This document shows positions 50,401-56,529 of a stretch of DNA of 64,000 nucleotides, one piece after another. Where the stretch lies: contig NZ_CP055157.1 in assembly GCF_013367775.1 (NCBI RefSeq), positions 2,125,001-2,189,000 on the forward strand. The letters are read 5' to 3'. Position 1 is the stretch's first letter. Every line of letters starts with the position of its first letter. This DNA is from Microbulbifer sp. YPW1. GTDB taxonomy: Bacteria; Pseudomonadota; Gammaproteobacteria; Pseudomonadales; Cellvibrionaceae. Both the position numbers and the translations under genes were made by a program. Under the pieces are notes generated by a model that was not told the DNA's origin, ran no database searches, and worked only from the letters and a program-made list of their open reading frames with translations.

Positions 50401-51913
50401 TTTCAATGGTCGACAGGTTGGCAATATCCACACTCACCTGCCAGGTGACCGGTTCGCTGGGGCCAGTGACCGTCTCGCCGTCATCGCCGATGGAGGCGTT
50501 GTCGCCGTCGCCATCCTGGGCCGTCTTGATCACATCGATGACGGTGGGAGTGACCGTGGTTTCGATCGGATTGGACAGGATGGGTGGGTCGACGTCCGGG
50601 TTGTTCAGCGGGTCATTGCCGAAGGCAAAACCGGGTCTCACCCAGATGGGAATAGGTACACCGACCATGGCGCCGGCAGCCTCGTTAAGCAGCGCCGAAA
50701 TACTGAAATCAAATGAGGGCTGGTCCGGAGAGAAGGATCCGAACGGCAGCTGAATAGCGTACCAGGTCGAACCCTCCTGACCCGGGGGCAGGGGAATGAG
50801 CCCTGTCTGATTGAAATCGTAAGGGTGGTACAACACAGGGTTACCACCGCTATCTACCCATTGCCCGTTTTCATAGGTGTAGGTCTCAACATTTGCGCCG
50901 TTGAGGCCATTGACGCTTTCGATCTCCAGCCCAGGGCCGGCCACAACATCGATGAAGGGACCATAGCCGGTAGTATCACCGTCGTTGTCGAAGGAGAAAC
51001 CGATATCCGTGGACTCGTTGATAAAGTCTTCGCTGGGTGCGTCGACGGTGGCCGAGGGCGTGGCCACCATCAGTCCCTCCCAGGTCCCCTGCAACAGCTG
51101 CGAAAACACGATGTCGGTTTCCACATTGCCCTGCTGTTGTTCCAGCTCCCAGTCGCCACCGCGCAGCGTACTGCCGGTGGCATCGTCCGAGGCCGCCACA
51201 TCGGCGCCGGTGAGACTGGCCAGCTGCTGAATAAATTGCTCGCCGGTCAGGCTGTAACCGGTATTACATCCGTACAGCAGAATATCAGCTTCCGCACTAA
51301 GGTTGTCGCCCCAGCTCTGTAGCTGTGCGCTGTGGTCGCTGCCGTTGTCCCCGGCCAGCGATGCCAGGGACAACGCATCGCCGCCCACGTCAATGCCACC
51401 GGGGCCGCCGTGTGATATCAGGTGGATCGCGTCAAACGTTTGCCTGCTGTCCTGCAGGAAACCGGTGACCGTATCGAGGCCGTCGTCGATATCTAGCGCG
51501 AGTAAAGTGATGCTGCGCTCACCAATGGTCAGTTGCAGGGCATCGCCCGTTGTCGTCACATCCGAGGCCTGCTGGATCAGGTCGTCAACCAGTGCCTGGG
51601 CGTTAGTGAGCTGCAGGTCGATCACCACCAGTTCCGTTTTTTCGGTGGTGTCGCTTTCCTGTATTTCAGAGAACGGTTTTTTCACATCATCCTGTTCGCC
51701 ATTCTGCTTGTCGCTGTTTAGCGCTGCAGTGGCATCGTCGCCCGCTGTATCGCCCGCAAGACCGCTGTCATTACTGGTGTGGCTCACATCGGCGGCAACA
51801 GAGGCATCCAGTAGCACCCGTTTTTCCAGGGTGCGGTGCAGGCTGGTCAGCCGTCGCCCCTGCTGGTTGATAGCTTGTGCCAGGGACGATCTGGAAAACT
51901 CGTTGAGTTCCAT
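41408..51913 (-). CDS. Giant surface protein: LEPR-XLL-like leader, DUF4347 domain, DUF11-type repeat array
   Basis: 3501 residues; ATG 51913 has GAGG 6 bp upstream. No classical signal peptide. LEKRVLLDA at 29-37 resembles the LEPR-XLL motif of giant surface proteins. Residues ~93-285 form a DUF4347 domain with LISHGG (H168) and LLYGCN (C216), the spacing of a clan-CD (caspase-like) His/Cys dyad. From about 480 to 3310 run dozens of DUF11-type beta-sandwich repeats (TVTWDIGDLAAGDS, EITEFLP/ITESLPEYATFDAA), the last four as near-identical ~261-residue double units. The acidic C-terminus (~3310-3501) ends in helices; there are no RTX repeats, sorting signal or barrel. It is probably an adhesin exported by the four upstream genes. 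Long antisense frames are codon-bias artefacts. Confidence 0.88.
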   Translation of the reverse strand: MELNEFSRSSLAQAINQQGRRLTSLHRTLEKRVLLDASVAADVSHTSNDSGLAGDTAGDDATAALNSDKQNGEQDDVKKPFSEIQESDTTEKTELVVIDLQLTNAQALVDDLIQQASDVTTTGDALQLTIGERSITLLALDIDDGLDTVTGFLQDSRQTFDAIHLISHGGPGGIDVGGDALSLASLAGDNGSDHSAQLQSWGDNLSAEADILLYGCNTGYSLTGEQFIQQLASLTGADVAASDDATGSTLRGGDWELEQQQGNVETDIVFSQLLQGTWEGLMVATPSATVDAPSEDFINESTDIGFSFDNDGDTTGYGPFIDVVAGPGLEIESVNGLNGANVETYTYENGQWVDSGGNPVLYHPYDFNQTGLIPLPPGQEGSTWYAIQLPFGSFSPDQPSFDFSISALLNEAAGAMVGVPIPIWVRPGFAFGNDPLNNPDVDPPILSNPIETTVTPTVIDVIKTAQDGDGDNASIGDDGETVTGPSEPVTWQVSVDIANLSTIENLVVSEEVPNNFYYLPGNVTVTDAGGNTLQEGVDYILTEPPEGANNDAELIVEFLNPITGIEGGGDIVITYTGYVPDVDANGNAIVINDAANDAVRNTASVTGNYQGDGISDSADEVITATATALQKSVIVIEDNGAAGNTPGDRLQYTLTLQVSDYMELANLMLSDTMQDGIQIDPDSFTFELFVNGTTFGPDALGAGNVSVLENDPGDGSTDISINLSQELIDLGVSADGSLVGDLFADDVTQGTTTITITYEATIREFYLATGEPVNNFDVITNQSTVSGTATSANGGNVENGSGESVQIAGAESSKSVYAVEGSTDPADLSEISVGEAVTFAIDIDLSTIDNNGVTITDYLPSPVFDAIPPTFINTGEGASIPGVNFWGFGPATDFDAFPPGYLESFNVTVSADDTNNSITWNFVPIDQIDSQGGHVQLLFTVRVQDEPFTDGLFLTNVAQVTVDGTEESVTLPPGNIQIEVTSPEINVTKGVIGTDDGSGVFDPNVTGPVTFDPAGTPGDGSAPWTGDITSDGLDTSPIDSNLSEVDAGDTVRFAITLENTGGSDAFNLVISDTLPDGFEIPPGGVNLQVFTGDGTPVSFSGDLFSGGITLDDPSADEGALNEGRDPDTGPTTDGSNIIIITYDLIATDAVQPGQIIENTAQLEQYGGVDGGNDYTDGNTNINWQDDATVTLRENTVDKTLDGTSINGPNNADNEAVIGEVITYTLTLTIAEGVTPSASIVDTLDDGLVFLGITNVTSSSGDIQNGSGAAWSGSDIGTSTNGQQVIFDLGDLNNVNRDNTVDEVITITYEVLVANDVVNQSGDQLNNRAQFIWDSTADGIDNPTVNDTDSAANVTVIEPDLQVDKSLTNTTQPIDAGDPVQYTIVISHTGFSDTDAFDATFFDTLPPELENVSLASATLTVNGFDTDVSNLFVVNGNTIEMAPDASFDLLLGDTLTLVIDANVVSDVTLGSQVINTAIVDWESIDGDDPNERTGEDGAGGALNDYETDGSFQFTVASVEAGKSILSSSVEDEFNGLTEAVIGEEVTYQASFEVPEGVVFNAQVLDTLPVGMEFVSFDGVIIGDDLIVTPADSFGAPTVTVNGDGTTTLDFGTANVANIGTDNVADLITVVYTVRVTNVETNQAGTQLTNNAQFITDEGTSEASTTVDVIEPVLTIDKTADITSGDNGDQVSYTITITNPDDGSSTTAYDISFTDQLPAELDNVSISATLELGGATSDVSGFFTFDPATNQLAIDPQAELDIIPGTTVTITVSGTLIDTIAGDTITNTADIDWSSLDGDIDGERTGEQGPGGPLNDYATNDSVDISVNAPEIEKTLVSTSQNDTLNDDTEATIGEIATFSVTVTLPEASITGTITDVYGPGFEFLELVSVTVSDPDAIQFDPDSVTAIDDPANNTVGFDFGTLENTDTDNTTDETITFVYRLRVEDIPSNVDGTTLTNDATLDYDTDGDGTPDASISDSASVDVVEPLLDIDKQLLSDSPLTLGGIATFQFTIQLDPASGGHAYDVTVEDALPPFLSGVENVQIDVIGGSPTIVDNSTANLLSLEISEIDPSTVITVTVDYRVTSDPAVVGETTTNIVEGEYSSLDTPEGGDDSAIEREYDDSDEVSAPIEAVDLFVDKDDGGISAEPGDQITYTIDYGNNGNIDATGVVITESLPEYVTFDPADNPGWTLNGDTLTFNVGDLVAGETGSVELIVTVIDPLPAGVEETNNTVSIDGDETNGTDPTPEDNTDEDVTPLIAAPDYVIDKVEEFDDPAFPGETISWSITITNEGNQDGTGVTITDQLPSTPFVSGYTASDGGVVDTDAGTVVWDIGDLAVGETVTVTLTGVVADEVPPRIPLQTNAAEVTDDGTNGPDPTPENNVDSEPFDITEVDLSITKDDGGISTTPGGTVVYTLTYNNLGTALADNVVITETLPEYATFDAANSTAGWVDNGDGTLTFDLGTLDPGATGTVDFAVIVDEPLPAGVEEILNSTEISYDDGRGPDQNIDNNTDDDNTPIDAQPDYVIDKIENFDDPANPGDTIEWTIEVSNQGNQDGTGVVVTDQLPDTSLFSDFTASDGGVIDLDAGTVTWDIGDLAAGDSVTFTLTAVVADSVPTNIPTQTNTVTVDDDGTNGADPTPDNNTDSEDLDITYVDLAIDKDDGGITVEPGDTLVYTLNYANNGTADASGVVITESLPEYATFDAANSDPRWVDQGDGTFTLELNTLAAGETGSVEFAVIIDEPIPTGVEETSNTTTIEDDGNTGPDQNLVDNEDDEVTPIDGRPDYVIDKIENFDDPAHPGDTIQWTITITNEGNQDGTGVVITDDLPSVILFSEFSASDGGVITLVPGTVTWDIGDLAVGESATVTLTAVVADRIPANFPPQINSVEVTDDGTNGPDPTPENNVDAEPLDITFVDLAIRKSINDEDGVAQPGELVTYTLRYTNLGTETATGATISESLPENTTFDAANSTPGWTLVGDEYVIDIGDVGPGEEGSVQFAVIIDNPIPSGVEAFTNIAVIDDDGSSGPDQNESNNTSTDRDDPSVIVNAAPDYVIDKIENFDDPANPGDPIEWTIQVSNEGNQDGTGVVVTDTLPDTSLFNSFVASDGGVIDLATGTVTWNIGDLAAGDSITLSLKAVVNEAVPTNIPPQINSVVVEDDGNNGEDPTPENNRDDETLEIQYVDLFIDKEYDGPVPEPTDTIVYTLTYGNRGTATSNGVVITETLPPNTSFDAANSTPGWVQNGDTLTFDVGTLAPGEEATITFAVIIDYPLAATVQQIDNTAFITDDGGNGPDQNTEDNTDADEIEIRNDTNVDNITLSQLHGDYIYPPREWERMAPELHGRLISNETRDISANLQGGRSGDHYDPAFGPVDGRYYPNDWSRVFSNDLSIDTSDDNDGEKSSPLELDEDTGRYRANSLFGDFERPAASPELPAGAPGWAPEAEPLPSPLQSSPPSGEPLNLSPERSQLQQQLDEISREIDESRVSPLLVALAELSAEEARQGQAN
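41989..45136 (-). repeat. Four large tandem repeats in the giant surface protein
   Basis: Units start at the DYVIDK motif, whose codons end on the plus strand at 45136, 44353, 43570 and 42772; the spacings are 783, 783 and 798 bp. Each unit encodes a DYVIDK-type domain followed by a VDLxIxKDDGG-type domain. The high nucleotide similarity suggests recent tandem duplication or gene conversion, so copy number may vary and short-read assemblies may collapse here. Confidence 0.88.
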
Positions 51914-51992
51914 GGGATACCTCTTTCCTTGCGGTACATATTGGTCATCATCCGGATGACCAGAACATTAAAAATGTAATCAGCGTCGGGCG

Positions 51993-54275
51993 CTAAACGC
52001 CGCTTTCGCGAATCAAAACACCGGCAATACGCTCTATCAGCAACTGTCCCAGGCTGACCGGTTCACCGAACAGCACCAGGTGGCCAGTACGTTGTGCGGT
52101 AGTGGGTACTGTCTCTGTGCGCTCGCTGCGATGGACATCTTCTGCGGCAATATCGAACGTAATCAGGTGCAGTGCCTCGGCTGAGCGCTGCTTCTCCTCC
52201 GGCAGCGCCTGCAGCGGACCGCCGAAAGCCGACGCCAGGGCTGGATCCTGAATACGTCGGGAAGCGATCTGTTCGACAACTCGTACCCTGACCGGTACCG
52301 GCTGCCACTGCCCGCGTAAGAACAGATGTCCGCGATGCACTTCATTGGCTGGCGAAACTTTCAGGCGTGCAGCCTGCTGTGTTTCTGCATACGCGCGTCC
52401 GGTAATACTGCCGCGACCCGCGATGCTCAGGAATGGTTGGTTCAGATCCAGAAACTGTTGGGGATTCAGGCCGGGCAGTGTCCAATCCACGGTGCCAGAA
52501 ATTTTGGCGAATACCTTTAATTGCTGCTGCTCGGTTTCCAGTGTGTGCAGCAGCTGCTGCTTGCTGAGCAGGTCCTGCAGATAGACCCCGTTGAGAGCAT
52601 CGAGGCTTTCCGCAAAACCATCACTGCTCTGGCGACGCTTGAGCAGTGTCAACTCTGCCCGCGTGCGAGCAATACGGTACTCCAGCTCATCGTTGTGAAA
52701 CTGGGCGATAACTTGCCCCGCTTTTACCGTGTCGCCGCGCTGTACCGATAGGGACTGCAGGGTGGCCGCCGCCGGCGCCATGGCTTTCTGTTCCTGCGCA
52801 AAATGTGTGGCGGCCGGCAGCTGCACCGGCCAAGGCAGGGGAATTAATAGTGTGGCGAGTAACAACCCAAGGAACACAAAAACGCCAGGCCGCAAAAGGC
52901 GGAGTGATTGCAGAAGAGTTTTGTAAGGGGGCGAAGCCTGGTCCGGGGGTTCACGCATGCTGCTGGCCTTTTCCGTCGGTGGGTTTGTACCCGCAGATTG
53001 CAACTGCCGCTGCTCCTTGATGTGCGCCAGGAAACTTGAGATTTCTCGACAGGCAGGGATGATCAGTAGCAGTCCGATGCACAACAGAAAAATGAGTGCG
53101 CCGGCCGCCTTGAACAGCAACTGGTACGCGGCATAGCTGATCAGCGTAAACACCATCAAGCGGTAGAGCAGACTGGCTGCGCCGAAAAGGATCAGCAGGT
53201 TCTGCCGGCGACCACCGGGCATTTTATGTGCGCGCAGCAGAAGCGACCACAACCAGTGGCGCAAGGTAGTATTGGCGGTGTGCTGCAGGTTTTTTTCGCC
53301 GGTGTAATCGCTCACCAGATAGTAGCCGTCAAACTTCATCAACGGATTGGCGTTGATCATCAGCGTGGTGAGCAGAGACGTAGTAAACATATAGAACATC
53401 AGCGCCCGCAGCGGGCCGTCGTCCAGCAGGCACCAGGCTATGGCGGCGATAATTCCCAGTGTCAGCTCAAAGGTGACACCGGCAGCGGAAATATGCAGGC
53501 GCGCGCGGCGCGGCAGGCGCCAGGCATCGGTGATTTCACTGAACATGATCGGCATCAGTGCAATCAGCCCGACGCCGACACTGTTGGCGCGGATACCATA
53601 GTGCCGCGCAACACTCGCATGGCCCAGTTCATGAGCCAGACTAAGTGCCAGGTAACACCCGAAAAATATCAGCGCACCCACCGGGTTCCAGCTGGCATTA
53701 AAGTAGGCGATGAATTCGGGCCAGTGCTGCCCCACCGAAAGCGCACAGAGCAGTGCGGCGATCAGCAAAACAGCATAAAACCACGGTTGGCCGGTGCAGC
53801 GGGCAAGGGGCAGCAGCAGCCGACTGCTCAGGTCGGGAACAAACAGTGGCCGGCGCCAGAACAGGTTCTGTTGAAGCCGCTGCAGCCGCTTCTGTGCCGG
53901 GCTGATCGCGGATTGCCTGGCGGACAACGTGTCGCTGTCGGTTTGCAGTAGTTCATTATCGGCCACAAAGCGGGCGATGGATTCCACCTGTCGCGGATCG
54001 ATTGCGCATCCTTGTTGTTGCACGATCTCTGCAGCAACGTTTTCGGCACTGCCACAAGGCCACAGTCGCAGCACCAGCAACTCCAGCTCACCAAGTTCCA
54101 GATACTGGCCGCGCACCGGGTCGTACAGTAGCCAGGTGTCACTGTGTGTGCCGCTCTCGCTCTGACGGTGAAACTGCAGGTCGGTGCGCAGGGGGGGCCA
54201 GCAAGGCTGTGCTTGCTGCACAGGCTCGGTGGGTATCTGTGGCGCTGGCTGACTGACGAAACTCTGGCTGTGCAC
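51993..54275 (-). CDS. M50 (site-2-protease-like) metalloprotease fused to a biotinyl/lipoyl HlyD-type module
   Basis: 760 residues from GTG 54275. The N-terminus (~30-115) is PqqD-like (LLYDPVRGQYLELGELELLVLRL). A multi-helix membrane part carries the zinc motif H215-E-L-G-H219 (SLAHELGHASVARHYG) and N310-P..D316-G (NPLMKFDGYYL), the two active-site motifs of intramembrane M50 proteases. Further helices follow (~375-480), then a barrel-sandwich half with SVQRGDTVKAGQVIAQFHN near 520 and an HlyD-like C-terminal barrel. Related proteins occur in peptide-export and bacteriocin clusters. It probably processes or threads the giant protein encoded 79 bp downstream. No ABC ATPase is nearby. Confidence 0.85.
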   Translation of the reverse strand: MHSQSFVSQPAPQIPTEPVQQAQPCWPPLRTDLQFHRQSESGTHSDTWLLYDPVRGQYLELGELELLVLRLWPCGSAENVAAEIVQQQGCAIDPRQVESIARFVADNELLQTDSDTLSARQSAISPAQKRLQRLQQNLFWRRPLFVPDLSSRLLLPLARCTGQPWFYAVLLIAALLCALSVGQHWPEFIAYFNASWNPVGALIFFGCYLALSLAHELGHASVARHYGIRANSVGVGLIALMPIMFSEITDAWRLPRRARLHISAAGVTFELTLGIIAAIAWCLLDDGPLRALMFYMFTTSLLTTLMINANPLMKFDGYYLVSDYTGEKNLQHTANTTLRHWLWSLLLRAHKMPGGRRQNLLILFGAASLLYRLMVFTLISYAAYQLLFKAAGALIFLLCIGLLLIIPACREISSFLAHIKEQRQLQSAGTNPPTEKASSMREPPDQASPPYKTLLQSLRLLRPGVFVFLGLLLATLLIPLPWPVQLPAATHFAQEQKAMAPAAATLQSLSVQRGDTVKAGQVIAQFHNDELEYRIARTRAELTLLKRRQSSDGFAESLDALNGVYLQDLLSKQQLLHTLETEQQQLKVFAKISGTVDWTLPGLNPQQFLDLNQPFLSIAGRGSITGRAYAETQQAARLKVSPANEVHRGHLFLRGQWQPVPVRVRVVEQIASRRIQDPALASAFGGPLQALPEEKQRSAEALHLITFDIAAEDVHRSERTETVPTTAQRTGHLVLFGEPVSLGQLLIERIAGVLIRESGV

Positions 54276-54300
54276 GTTGCTCGGTTACCTCTTGTGGGGG

Positions 54301-55632
54301 TTAAACCCCTATCCAGCGGCGGGCGGAGGCCAGTGGTCGGCGTAGCAGGTAATAAATCAACGGTACTCGCGTGCCATACACACGCGCGTGGCCGCGTGTA
54401 TTGATACGCACCTGCGGTTGATCCTGCTGGATTCTTGCCAGTAATCGATAGCTCGCGGGCAGGTTCTCCCCTTCGCTGGTGAGCAGGCTGTGATAGTGCA
54501 GCTCGCCCTCGATGGGAGATAGCGGGTCAGATTCTGCGTAGAAAACGGTGTGTGCCTTTTTCGGAAGACTAATGGCATCGTTGGTGGGCAGGTCGATCTG
54601 TATCTGGCGTGCGCTGGGTTGCACTATCTCCATGACCTTTTCCCCCGCGCGGATCCGGCGCCCTATCCATTCCGCCGGATCGGTGTAAATCGCGACCCCG
54701 GTGGCCGGCGCCCTGACCCGGGTCTTATCCAGCTGGGCTTGCTGAAAATTCAGGTCCAGCGTTCGGATGGAAAGATCCGCTTCTGCCTCAGCCAGTTTGT
54801 GCCCGGCAGAGGTCTGCTGGAAATTGTATTGGCGTGTCATCCGCAGGCGCTCGGTGTAGAGCGTAATTTCCTGCTGTACGCGGTCAATTTCGGCGCTGAC
54901 CTCGGCATCCTCCAGGGTGAACAATAACTGGCCGCTGTGGACGGAGGCGTTGGGCGGAATGTTGATCTCCCTGATCACGCCATCGATACGGGCGGACACA
55001 ATTCGCGGCTCGATGGCGGCGAGGGTGGCGGGTGCGAGAACGCTCTGGCGCACGGGAATCAGGCTGATGGTCGCGATGACGGCGGCGGTGATCAGTGGCC
55101 GGCGGGCGAGAAATTTGCGGAAAGAAAAATGTTGGGTGCCCCTGAGCGCAAGCAATGACTGGCGCACTGCCGCGCCAAGTTCCCGCAGGACTTCCTGTTC
55201 CTGTTCGGATATGGGGCGCGCGCGCAGCAGGGCCAGGCAGCCCAGTGTGTCGCTATTAACGATGAGCGGTAGCAGTATCAGGTAGTGAATATTTGTCGCT
55301 TTAGTTGATTCTGCTAGTTCAGCGCCACGTTTGATTTCCACCTGCAGCGGAGACTGTTGCTGCGCTCGTTGAATATTGTTGAGTACGAGGCGCCGCCAGT
55401 TTTGTGCTTCGCTGCTGGTGGCGTCCACGCTACTGACATTGGAGGCGGCGGTGAGTTTTAGCCCCGCGCCTGAGAAGTACAGGCAGGCATCAAAGGTTAG
55501 GAGTTGCTGGCTGTCGGTGCAGGCGATACGTGCAATCTGCTCTTCGCTATTGGCCGTGCGCAGCTTTTTCTCCAGGGAGAGAAAACCGTTGAGCTTTTCC
55601 AGCAGCCTCGCGTCCACTTCAGTTGGCTCCAT
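54301..55632 (-). CDS. HlyD-type membrane-fusion protein with N-terminal GAF-like domain
   Basis: 443 residues. Residues 1-~165 form a GAF-like domain (LLTFDACLYFSGAGLKLTAAS, LGCLALLRARPISEQEQEVL) that should be cytosolic. One membrane helix (ITAAVIATISLIPV, ~185-198) leads to an HlyD-type part with INIPPNASVHSGQLLFTLED, a helical hairpin, and VRAPATGVAIYTDPAEWIGR. It ends with a short barrel and RLWI-type tail. ATG overlaps the stop of the preceding adaptor gene by 14 bp. A sensor domain fused to an adaptor is unusual and may gate export by a bound ligand; that is inference. Confidence 0.82.
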   Translation of the reverse strand: MEPTEVDARLLEKLNGFLSLEKKLRTANSEEQIARIACTDSQQLLTFDACLYFSGAGLKLTAASNVSSVDATSSEAQNWRRLVLNNIQRAQQQSPLQVEIKRGAELAESTKATNIHYLILLPLIVNSDTLGCLALLRARPISEQEQEVLRELGAAVRQSLLALRGTQHFSFRKFLARRPLITAAVIATISLIPVRQSVLAPATLAAIEPRIVSARIDGVIREINIPPNASVHSGQLLFTLEDAEVSAEIDRVQQEITLYTERLRMTRQYNFQQTSAGHKLAEAEADLSIRTLDLNFQQAQLDKTRVRAPATGVAIYTDPAEWIGRRIRAGEKVMEIVQPSARQIQIDLPTNDAISLPKKAHTVFYAESDPLSPIEGELHYHSLLTSEGENLPASYRLLARIQQDQPQVRINTRGHARVYGTRVPLIYYLLRRPLASARRWIGV

Positions 55633-56455
55633 CTGTCTCGGTCAGGCTCGCAGCCTTGCGCGCGCGGTCTGCCAGCATATCCCCGGTGGTGTCATCCAGG
55701 GTGAAGTGGGCTTCGCCGCTCATGCCGGAAATCAGAAGCGTCGAGGAAAATTCTTCCGTGCGCTCCTCGAGTTTTCCGATGACGCGTACGGTGCGTGTGA
55801 CCGGATCAACTACCGGAACGATTCGCTGCAGCGTGGCGCTGTAGTCGCGCCCGGTTTCGTTGATGGTGACCTTGAAGATAGTGCCTAGCGTAAGCTTATC
55901 GAGCCAGCCGGAGGGAATGATGGCTTCCACTTCCAGTCCCCGGTTGTCCACCAGCTCAAACAGCGGGGTGCCTACCTCTGCGCGCTGGTGTGGCTCTATC
56001 TGTCTGCTCACCACGAACCCGGCAAAGGGCGCGCGCACCTCACAGTAACTGTTGCGGTGGGCCAGTACCTTGTATTTGGCCGTTGCGTCAGCGAGCTGGG
56101 CCTCACTTTGCACCATTTCCAATTCGCTGATGTTGCCGCCCAGCTGGCGCAGGGAAATATTCGCATCCAGCTGCCGGCGGGCAAGGCTGCGCTGGGAGTC
56201 GGCACCCTGTAGCTCCGCTTTCAGCTCGGTGCAGTCGAAACGGGCAAGAAGGTCGCCTTGCTTGAAATGGTTACCGGCGCGCACGCGCACTTCGGTAATT
56301 CGAGTGGCCAGTTCGCTGGAGAGTTGCACTCGGCTGAGTGCATTCAGTTTGGCGGGCGCCGACTCGGTATCGGGTTGGTGCTGTGCCTGCGCTGCGCAGC
56401 TAACGAGTGCGGCGCTGACGAGTATCACCACGCGAGGAAAGACTGGAAATTGCAT
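55619..56455 (-). CDS. HlyD/RND-type periplasmic adaptor
   Basis: 278 residues from ATG 56455, which has GGTGG 8 bp upstream; a GTG four codons earlier is possible. Signal peptide ending ALVSCAAQAQ, possibly with a lipobox (VSC). Barrel-sandwich halves RITEVRVRAGNHFKQGDLLARFDC and EVRAPFAGFVVSRQIEPHQRAEVG flank a short helical hairpin; the beta-barrel domain follows. It should bridge the inner-membrane proteins to the TolC-like channel encoded just upstream (74 bp away). Confidence 0.85.
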   Translation of the reverse strand: MQFPVFPRVVILVSAALVSCAAQAQHQPDTESAPAKLNALSRVQLSSELATRITEVRVRAGNHFKQGDLLARFDCTELKAELQGADSQRSLARRQLDANISLRQLGGNISELEMVQSEAQLADATAKYKVLAHRNSYCEVRAPFAGFVVSRQIEPHQRAEVGTPLFELVDNRGLEVEAIIPSGWLDKLTLGTIFKVTINETGRDYSATLQRIVPVVDPVTRTVRVIGKLEERTEEFSSTLLISGMSGEAHFTLDDTTGDMLADRARKAASLTETDGAN

Positions 56456-56529
56456 TGTCGCTACCACCCAAACATCGACCAGTTTTACAAAGATCCGCGG
56501 ATAAAATTCCGCCCGGGATGGCCCGGTTA

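Noticed and set aside
42836..51959. Very long open frames on the plus strand opposite the giant surface protein (up to about 600 codons)
   Set aside because: They mirror the Asp/Gly/Thr/Val-rich codon pattern of the real gene, lack ribosome sites and recognisable domains, and follow its repeats.
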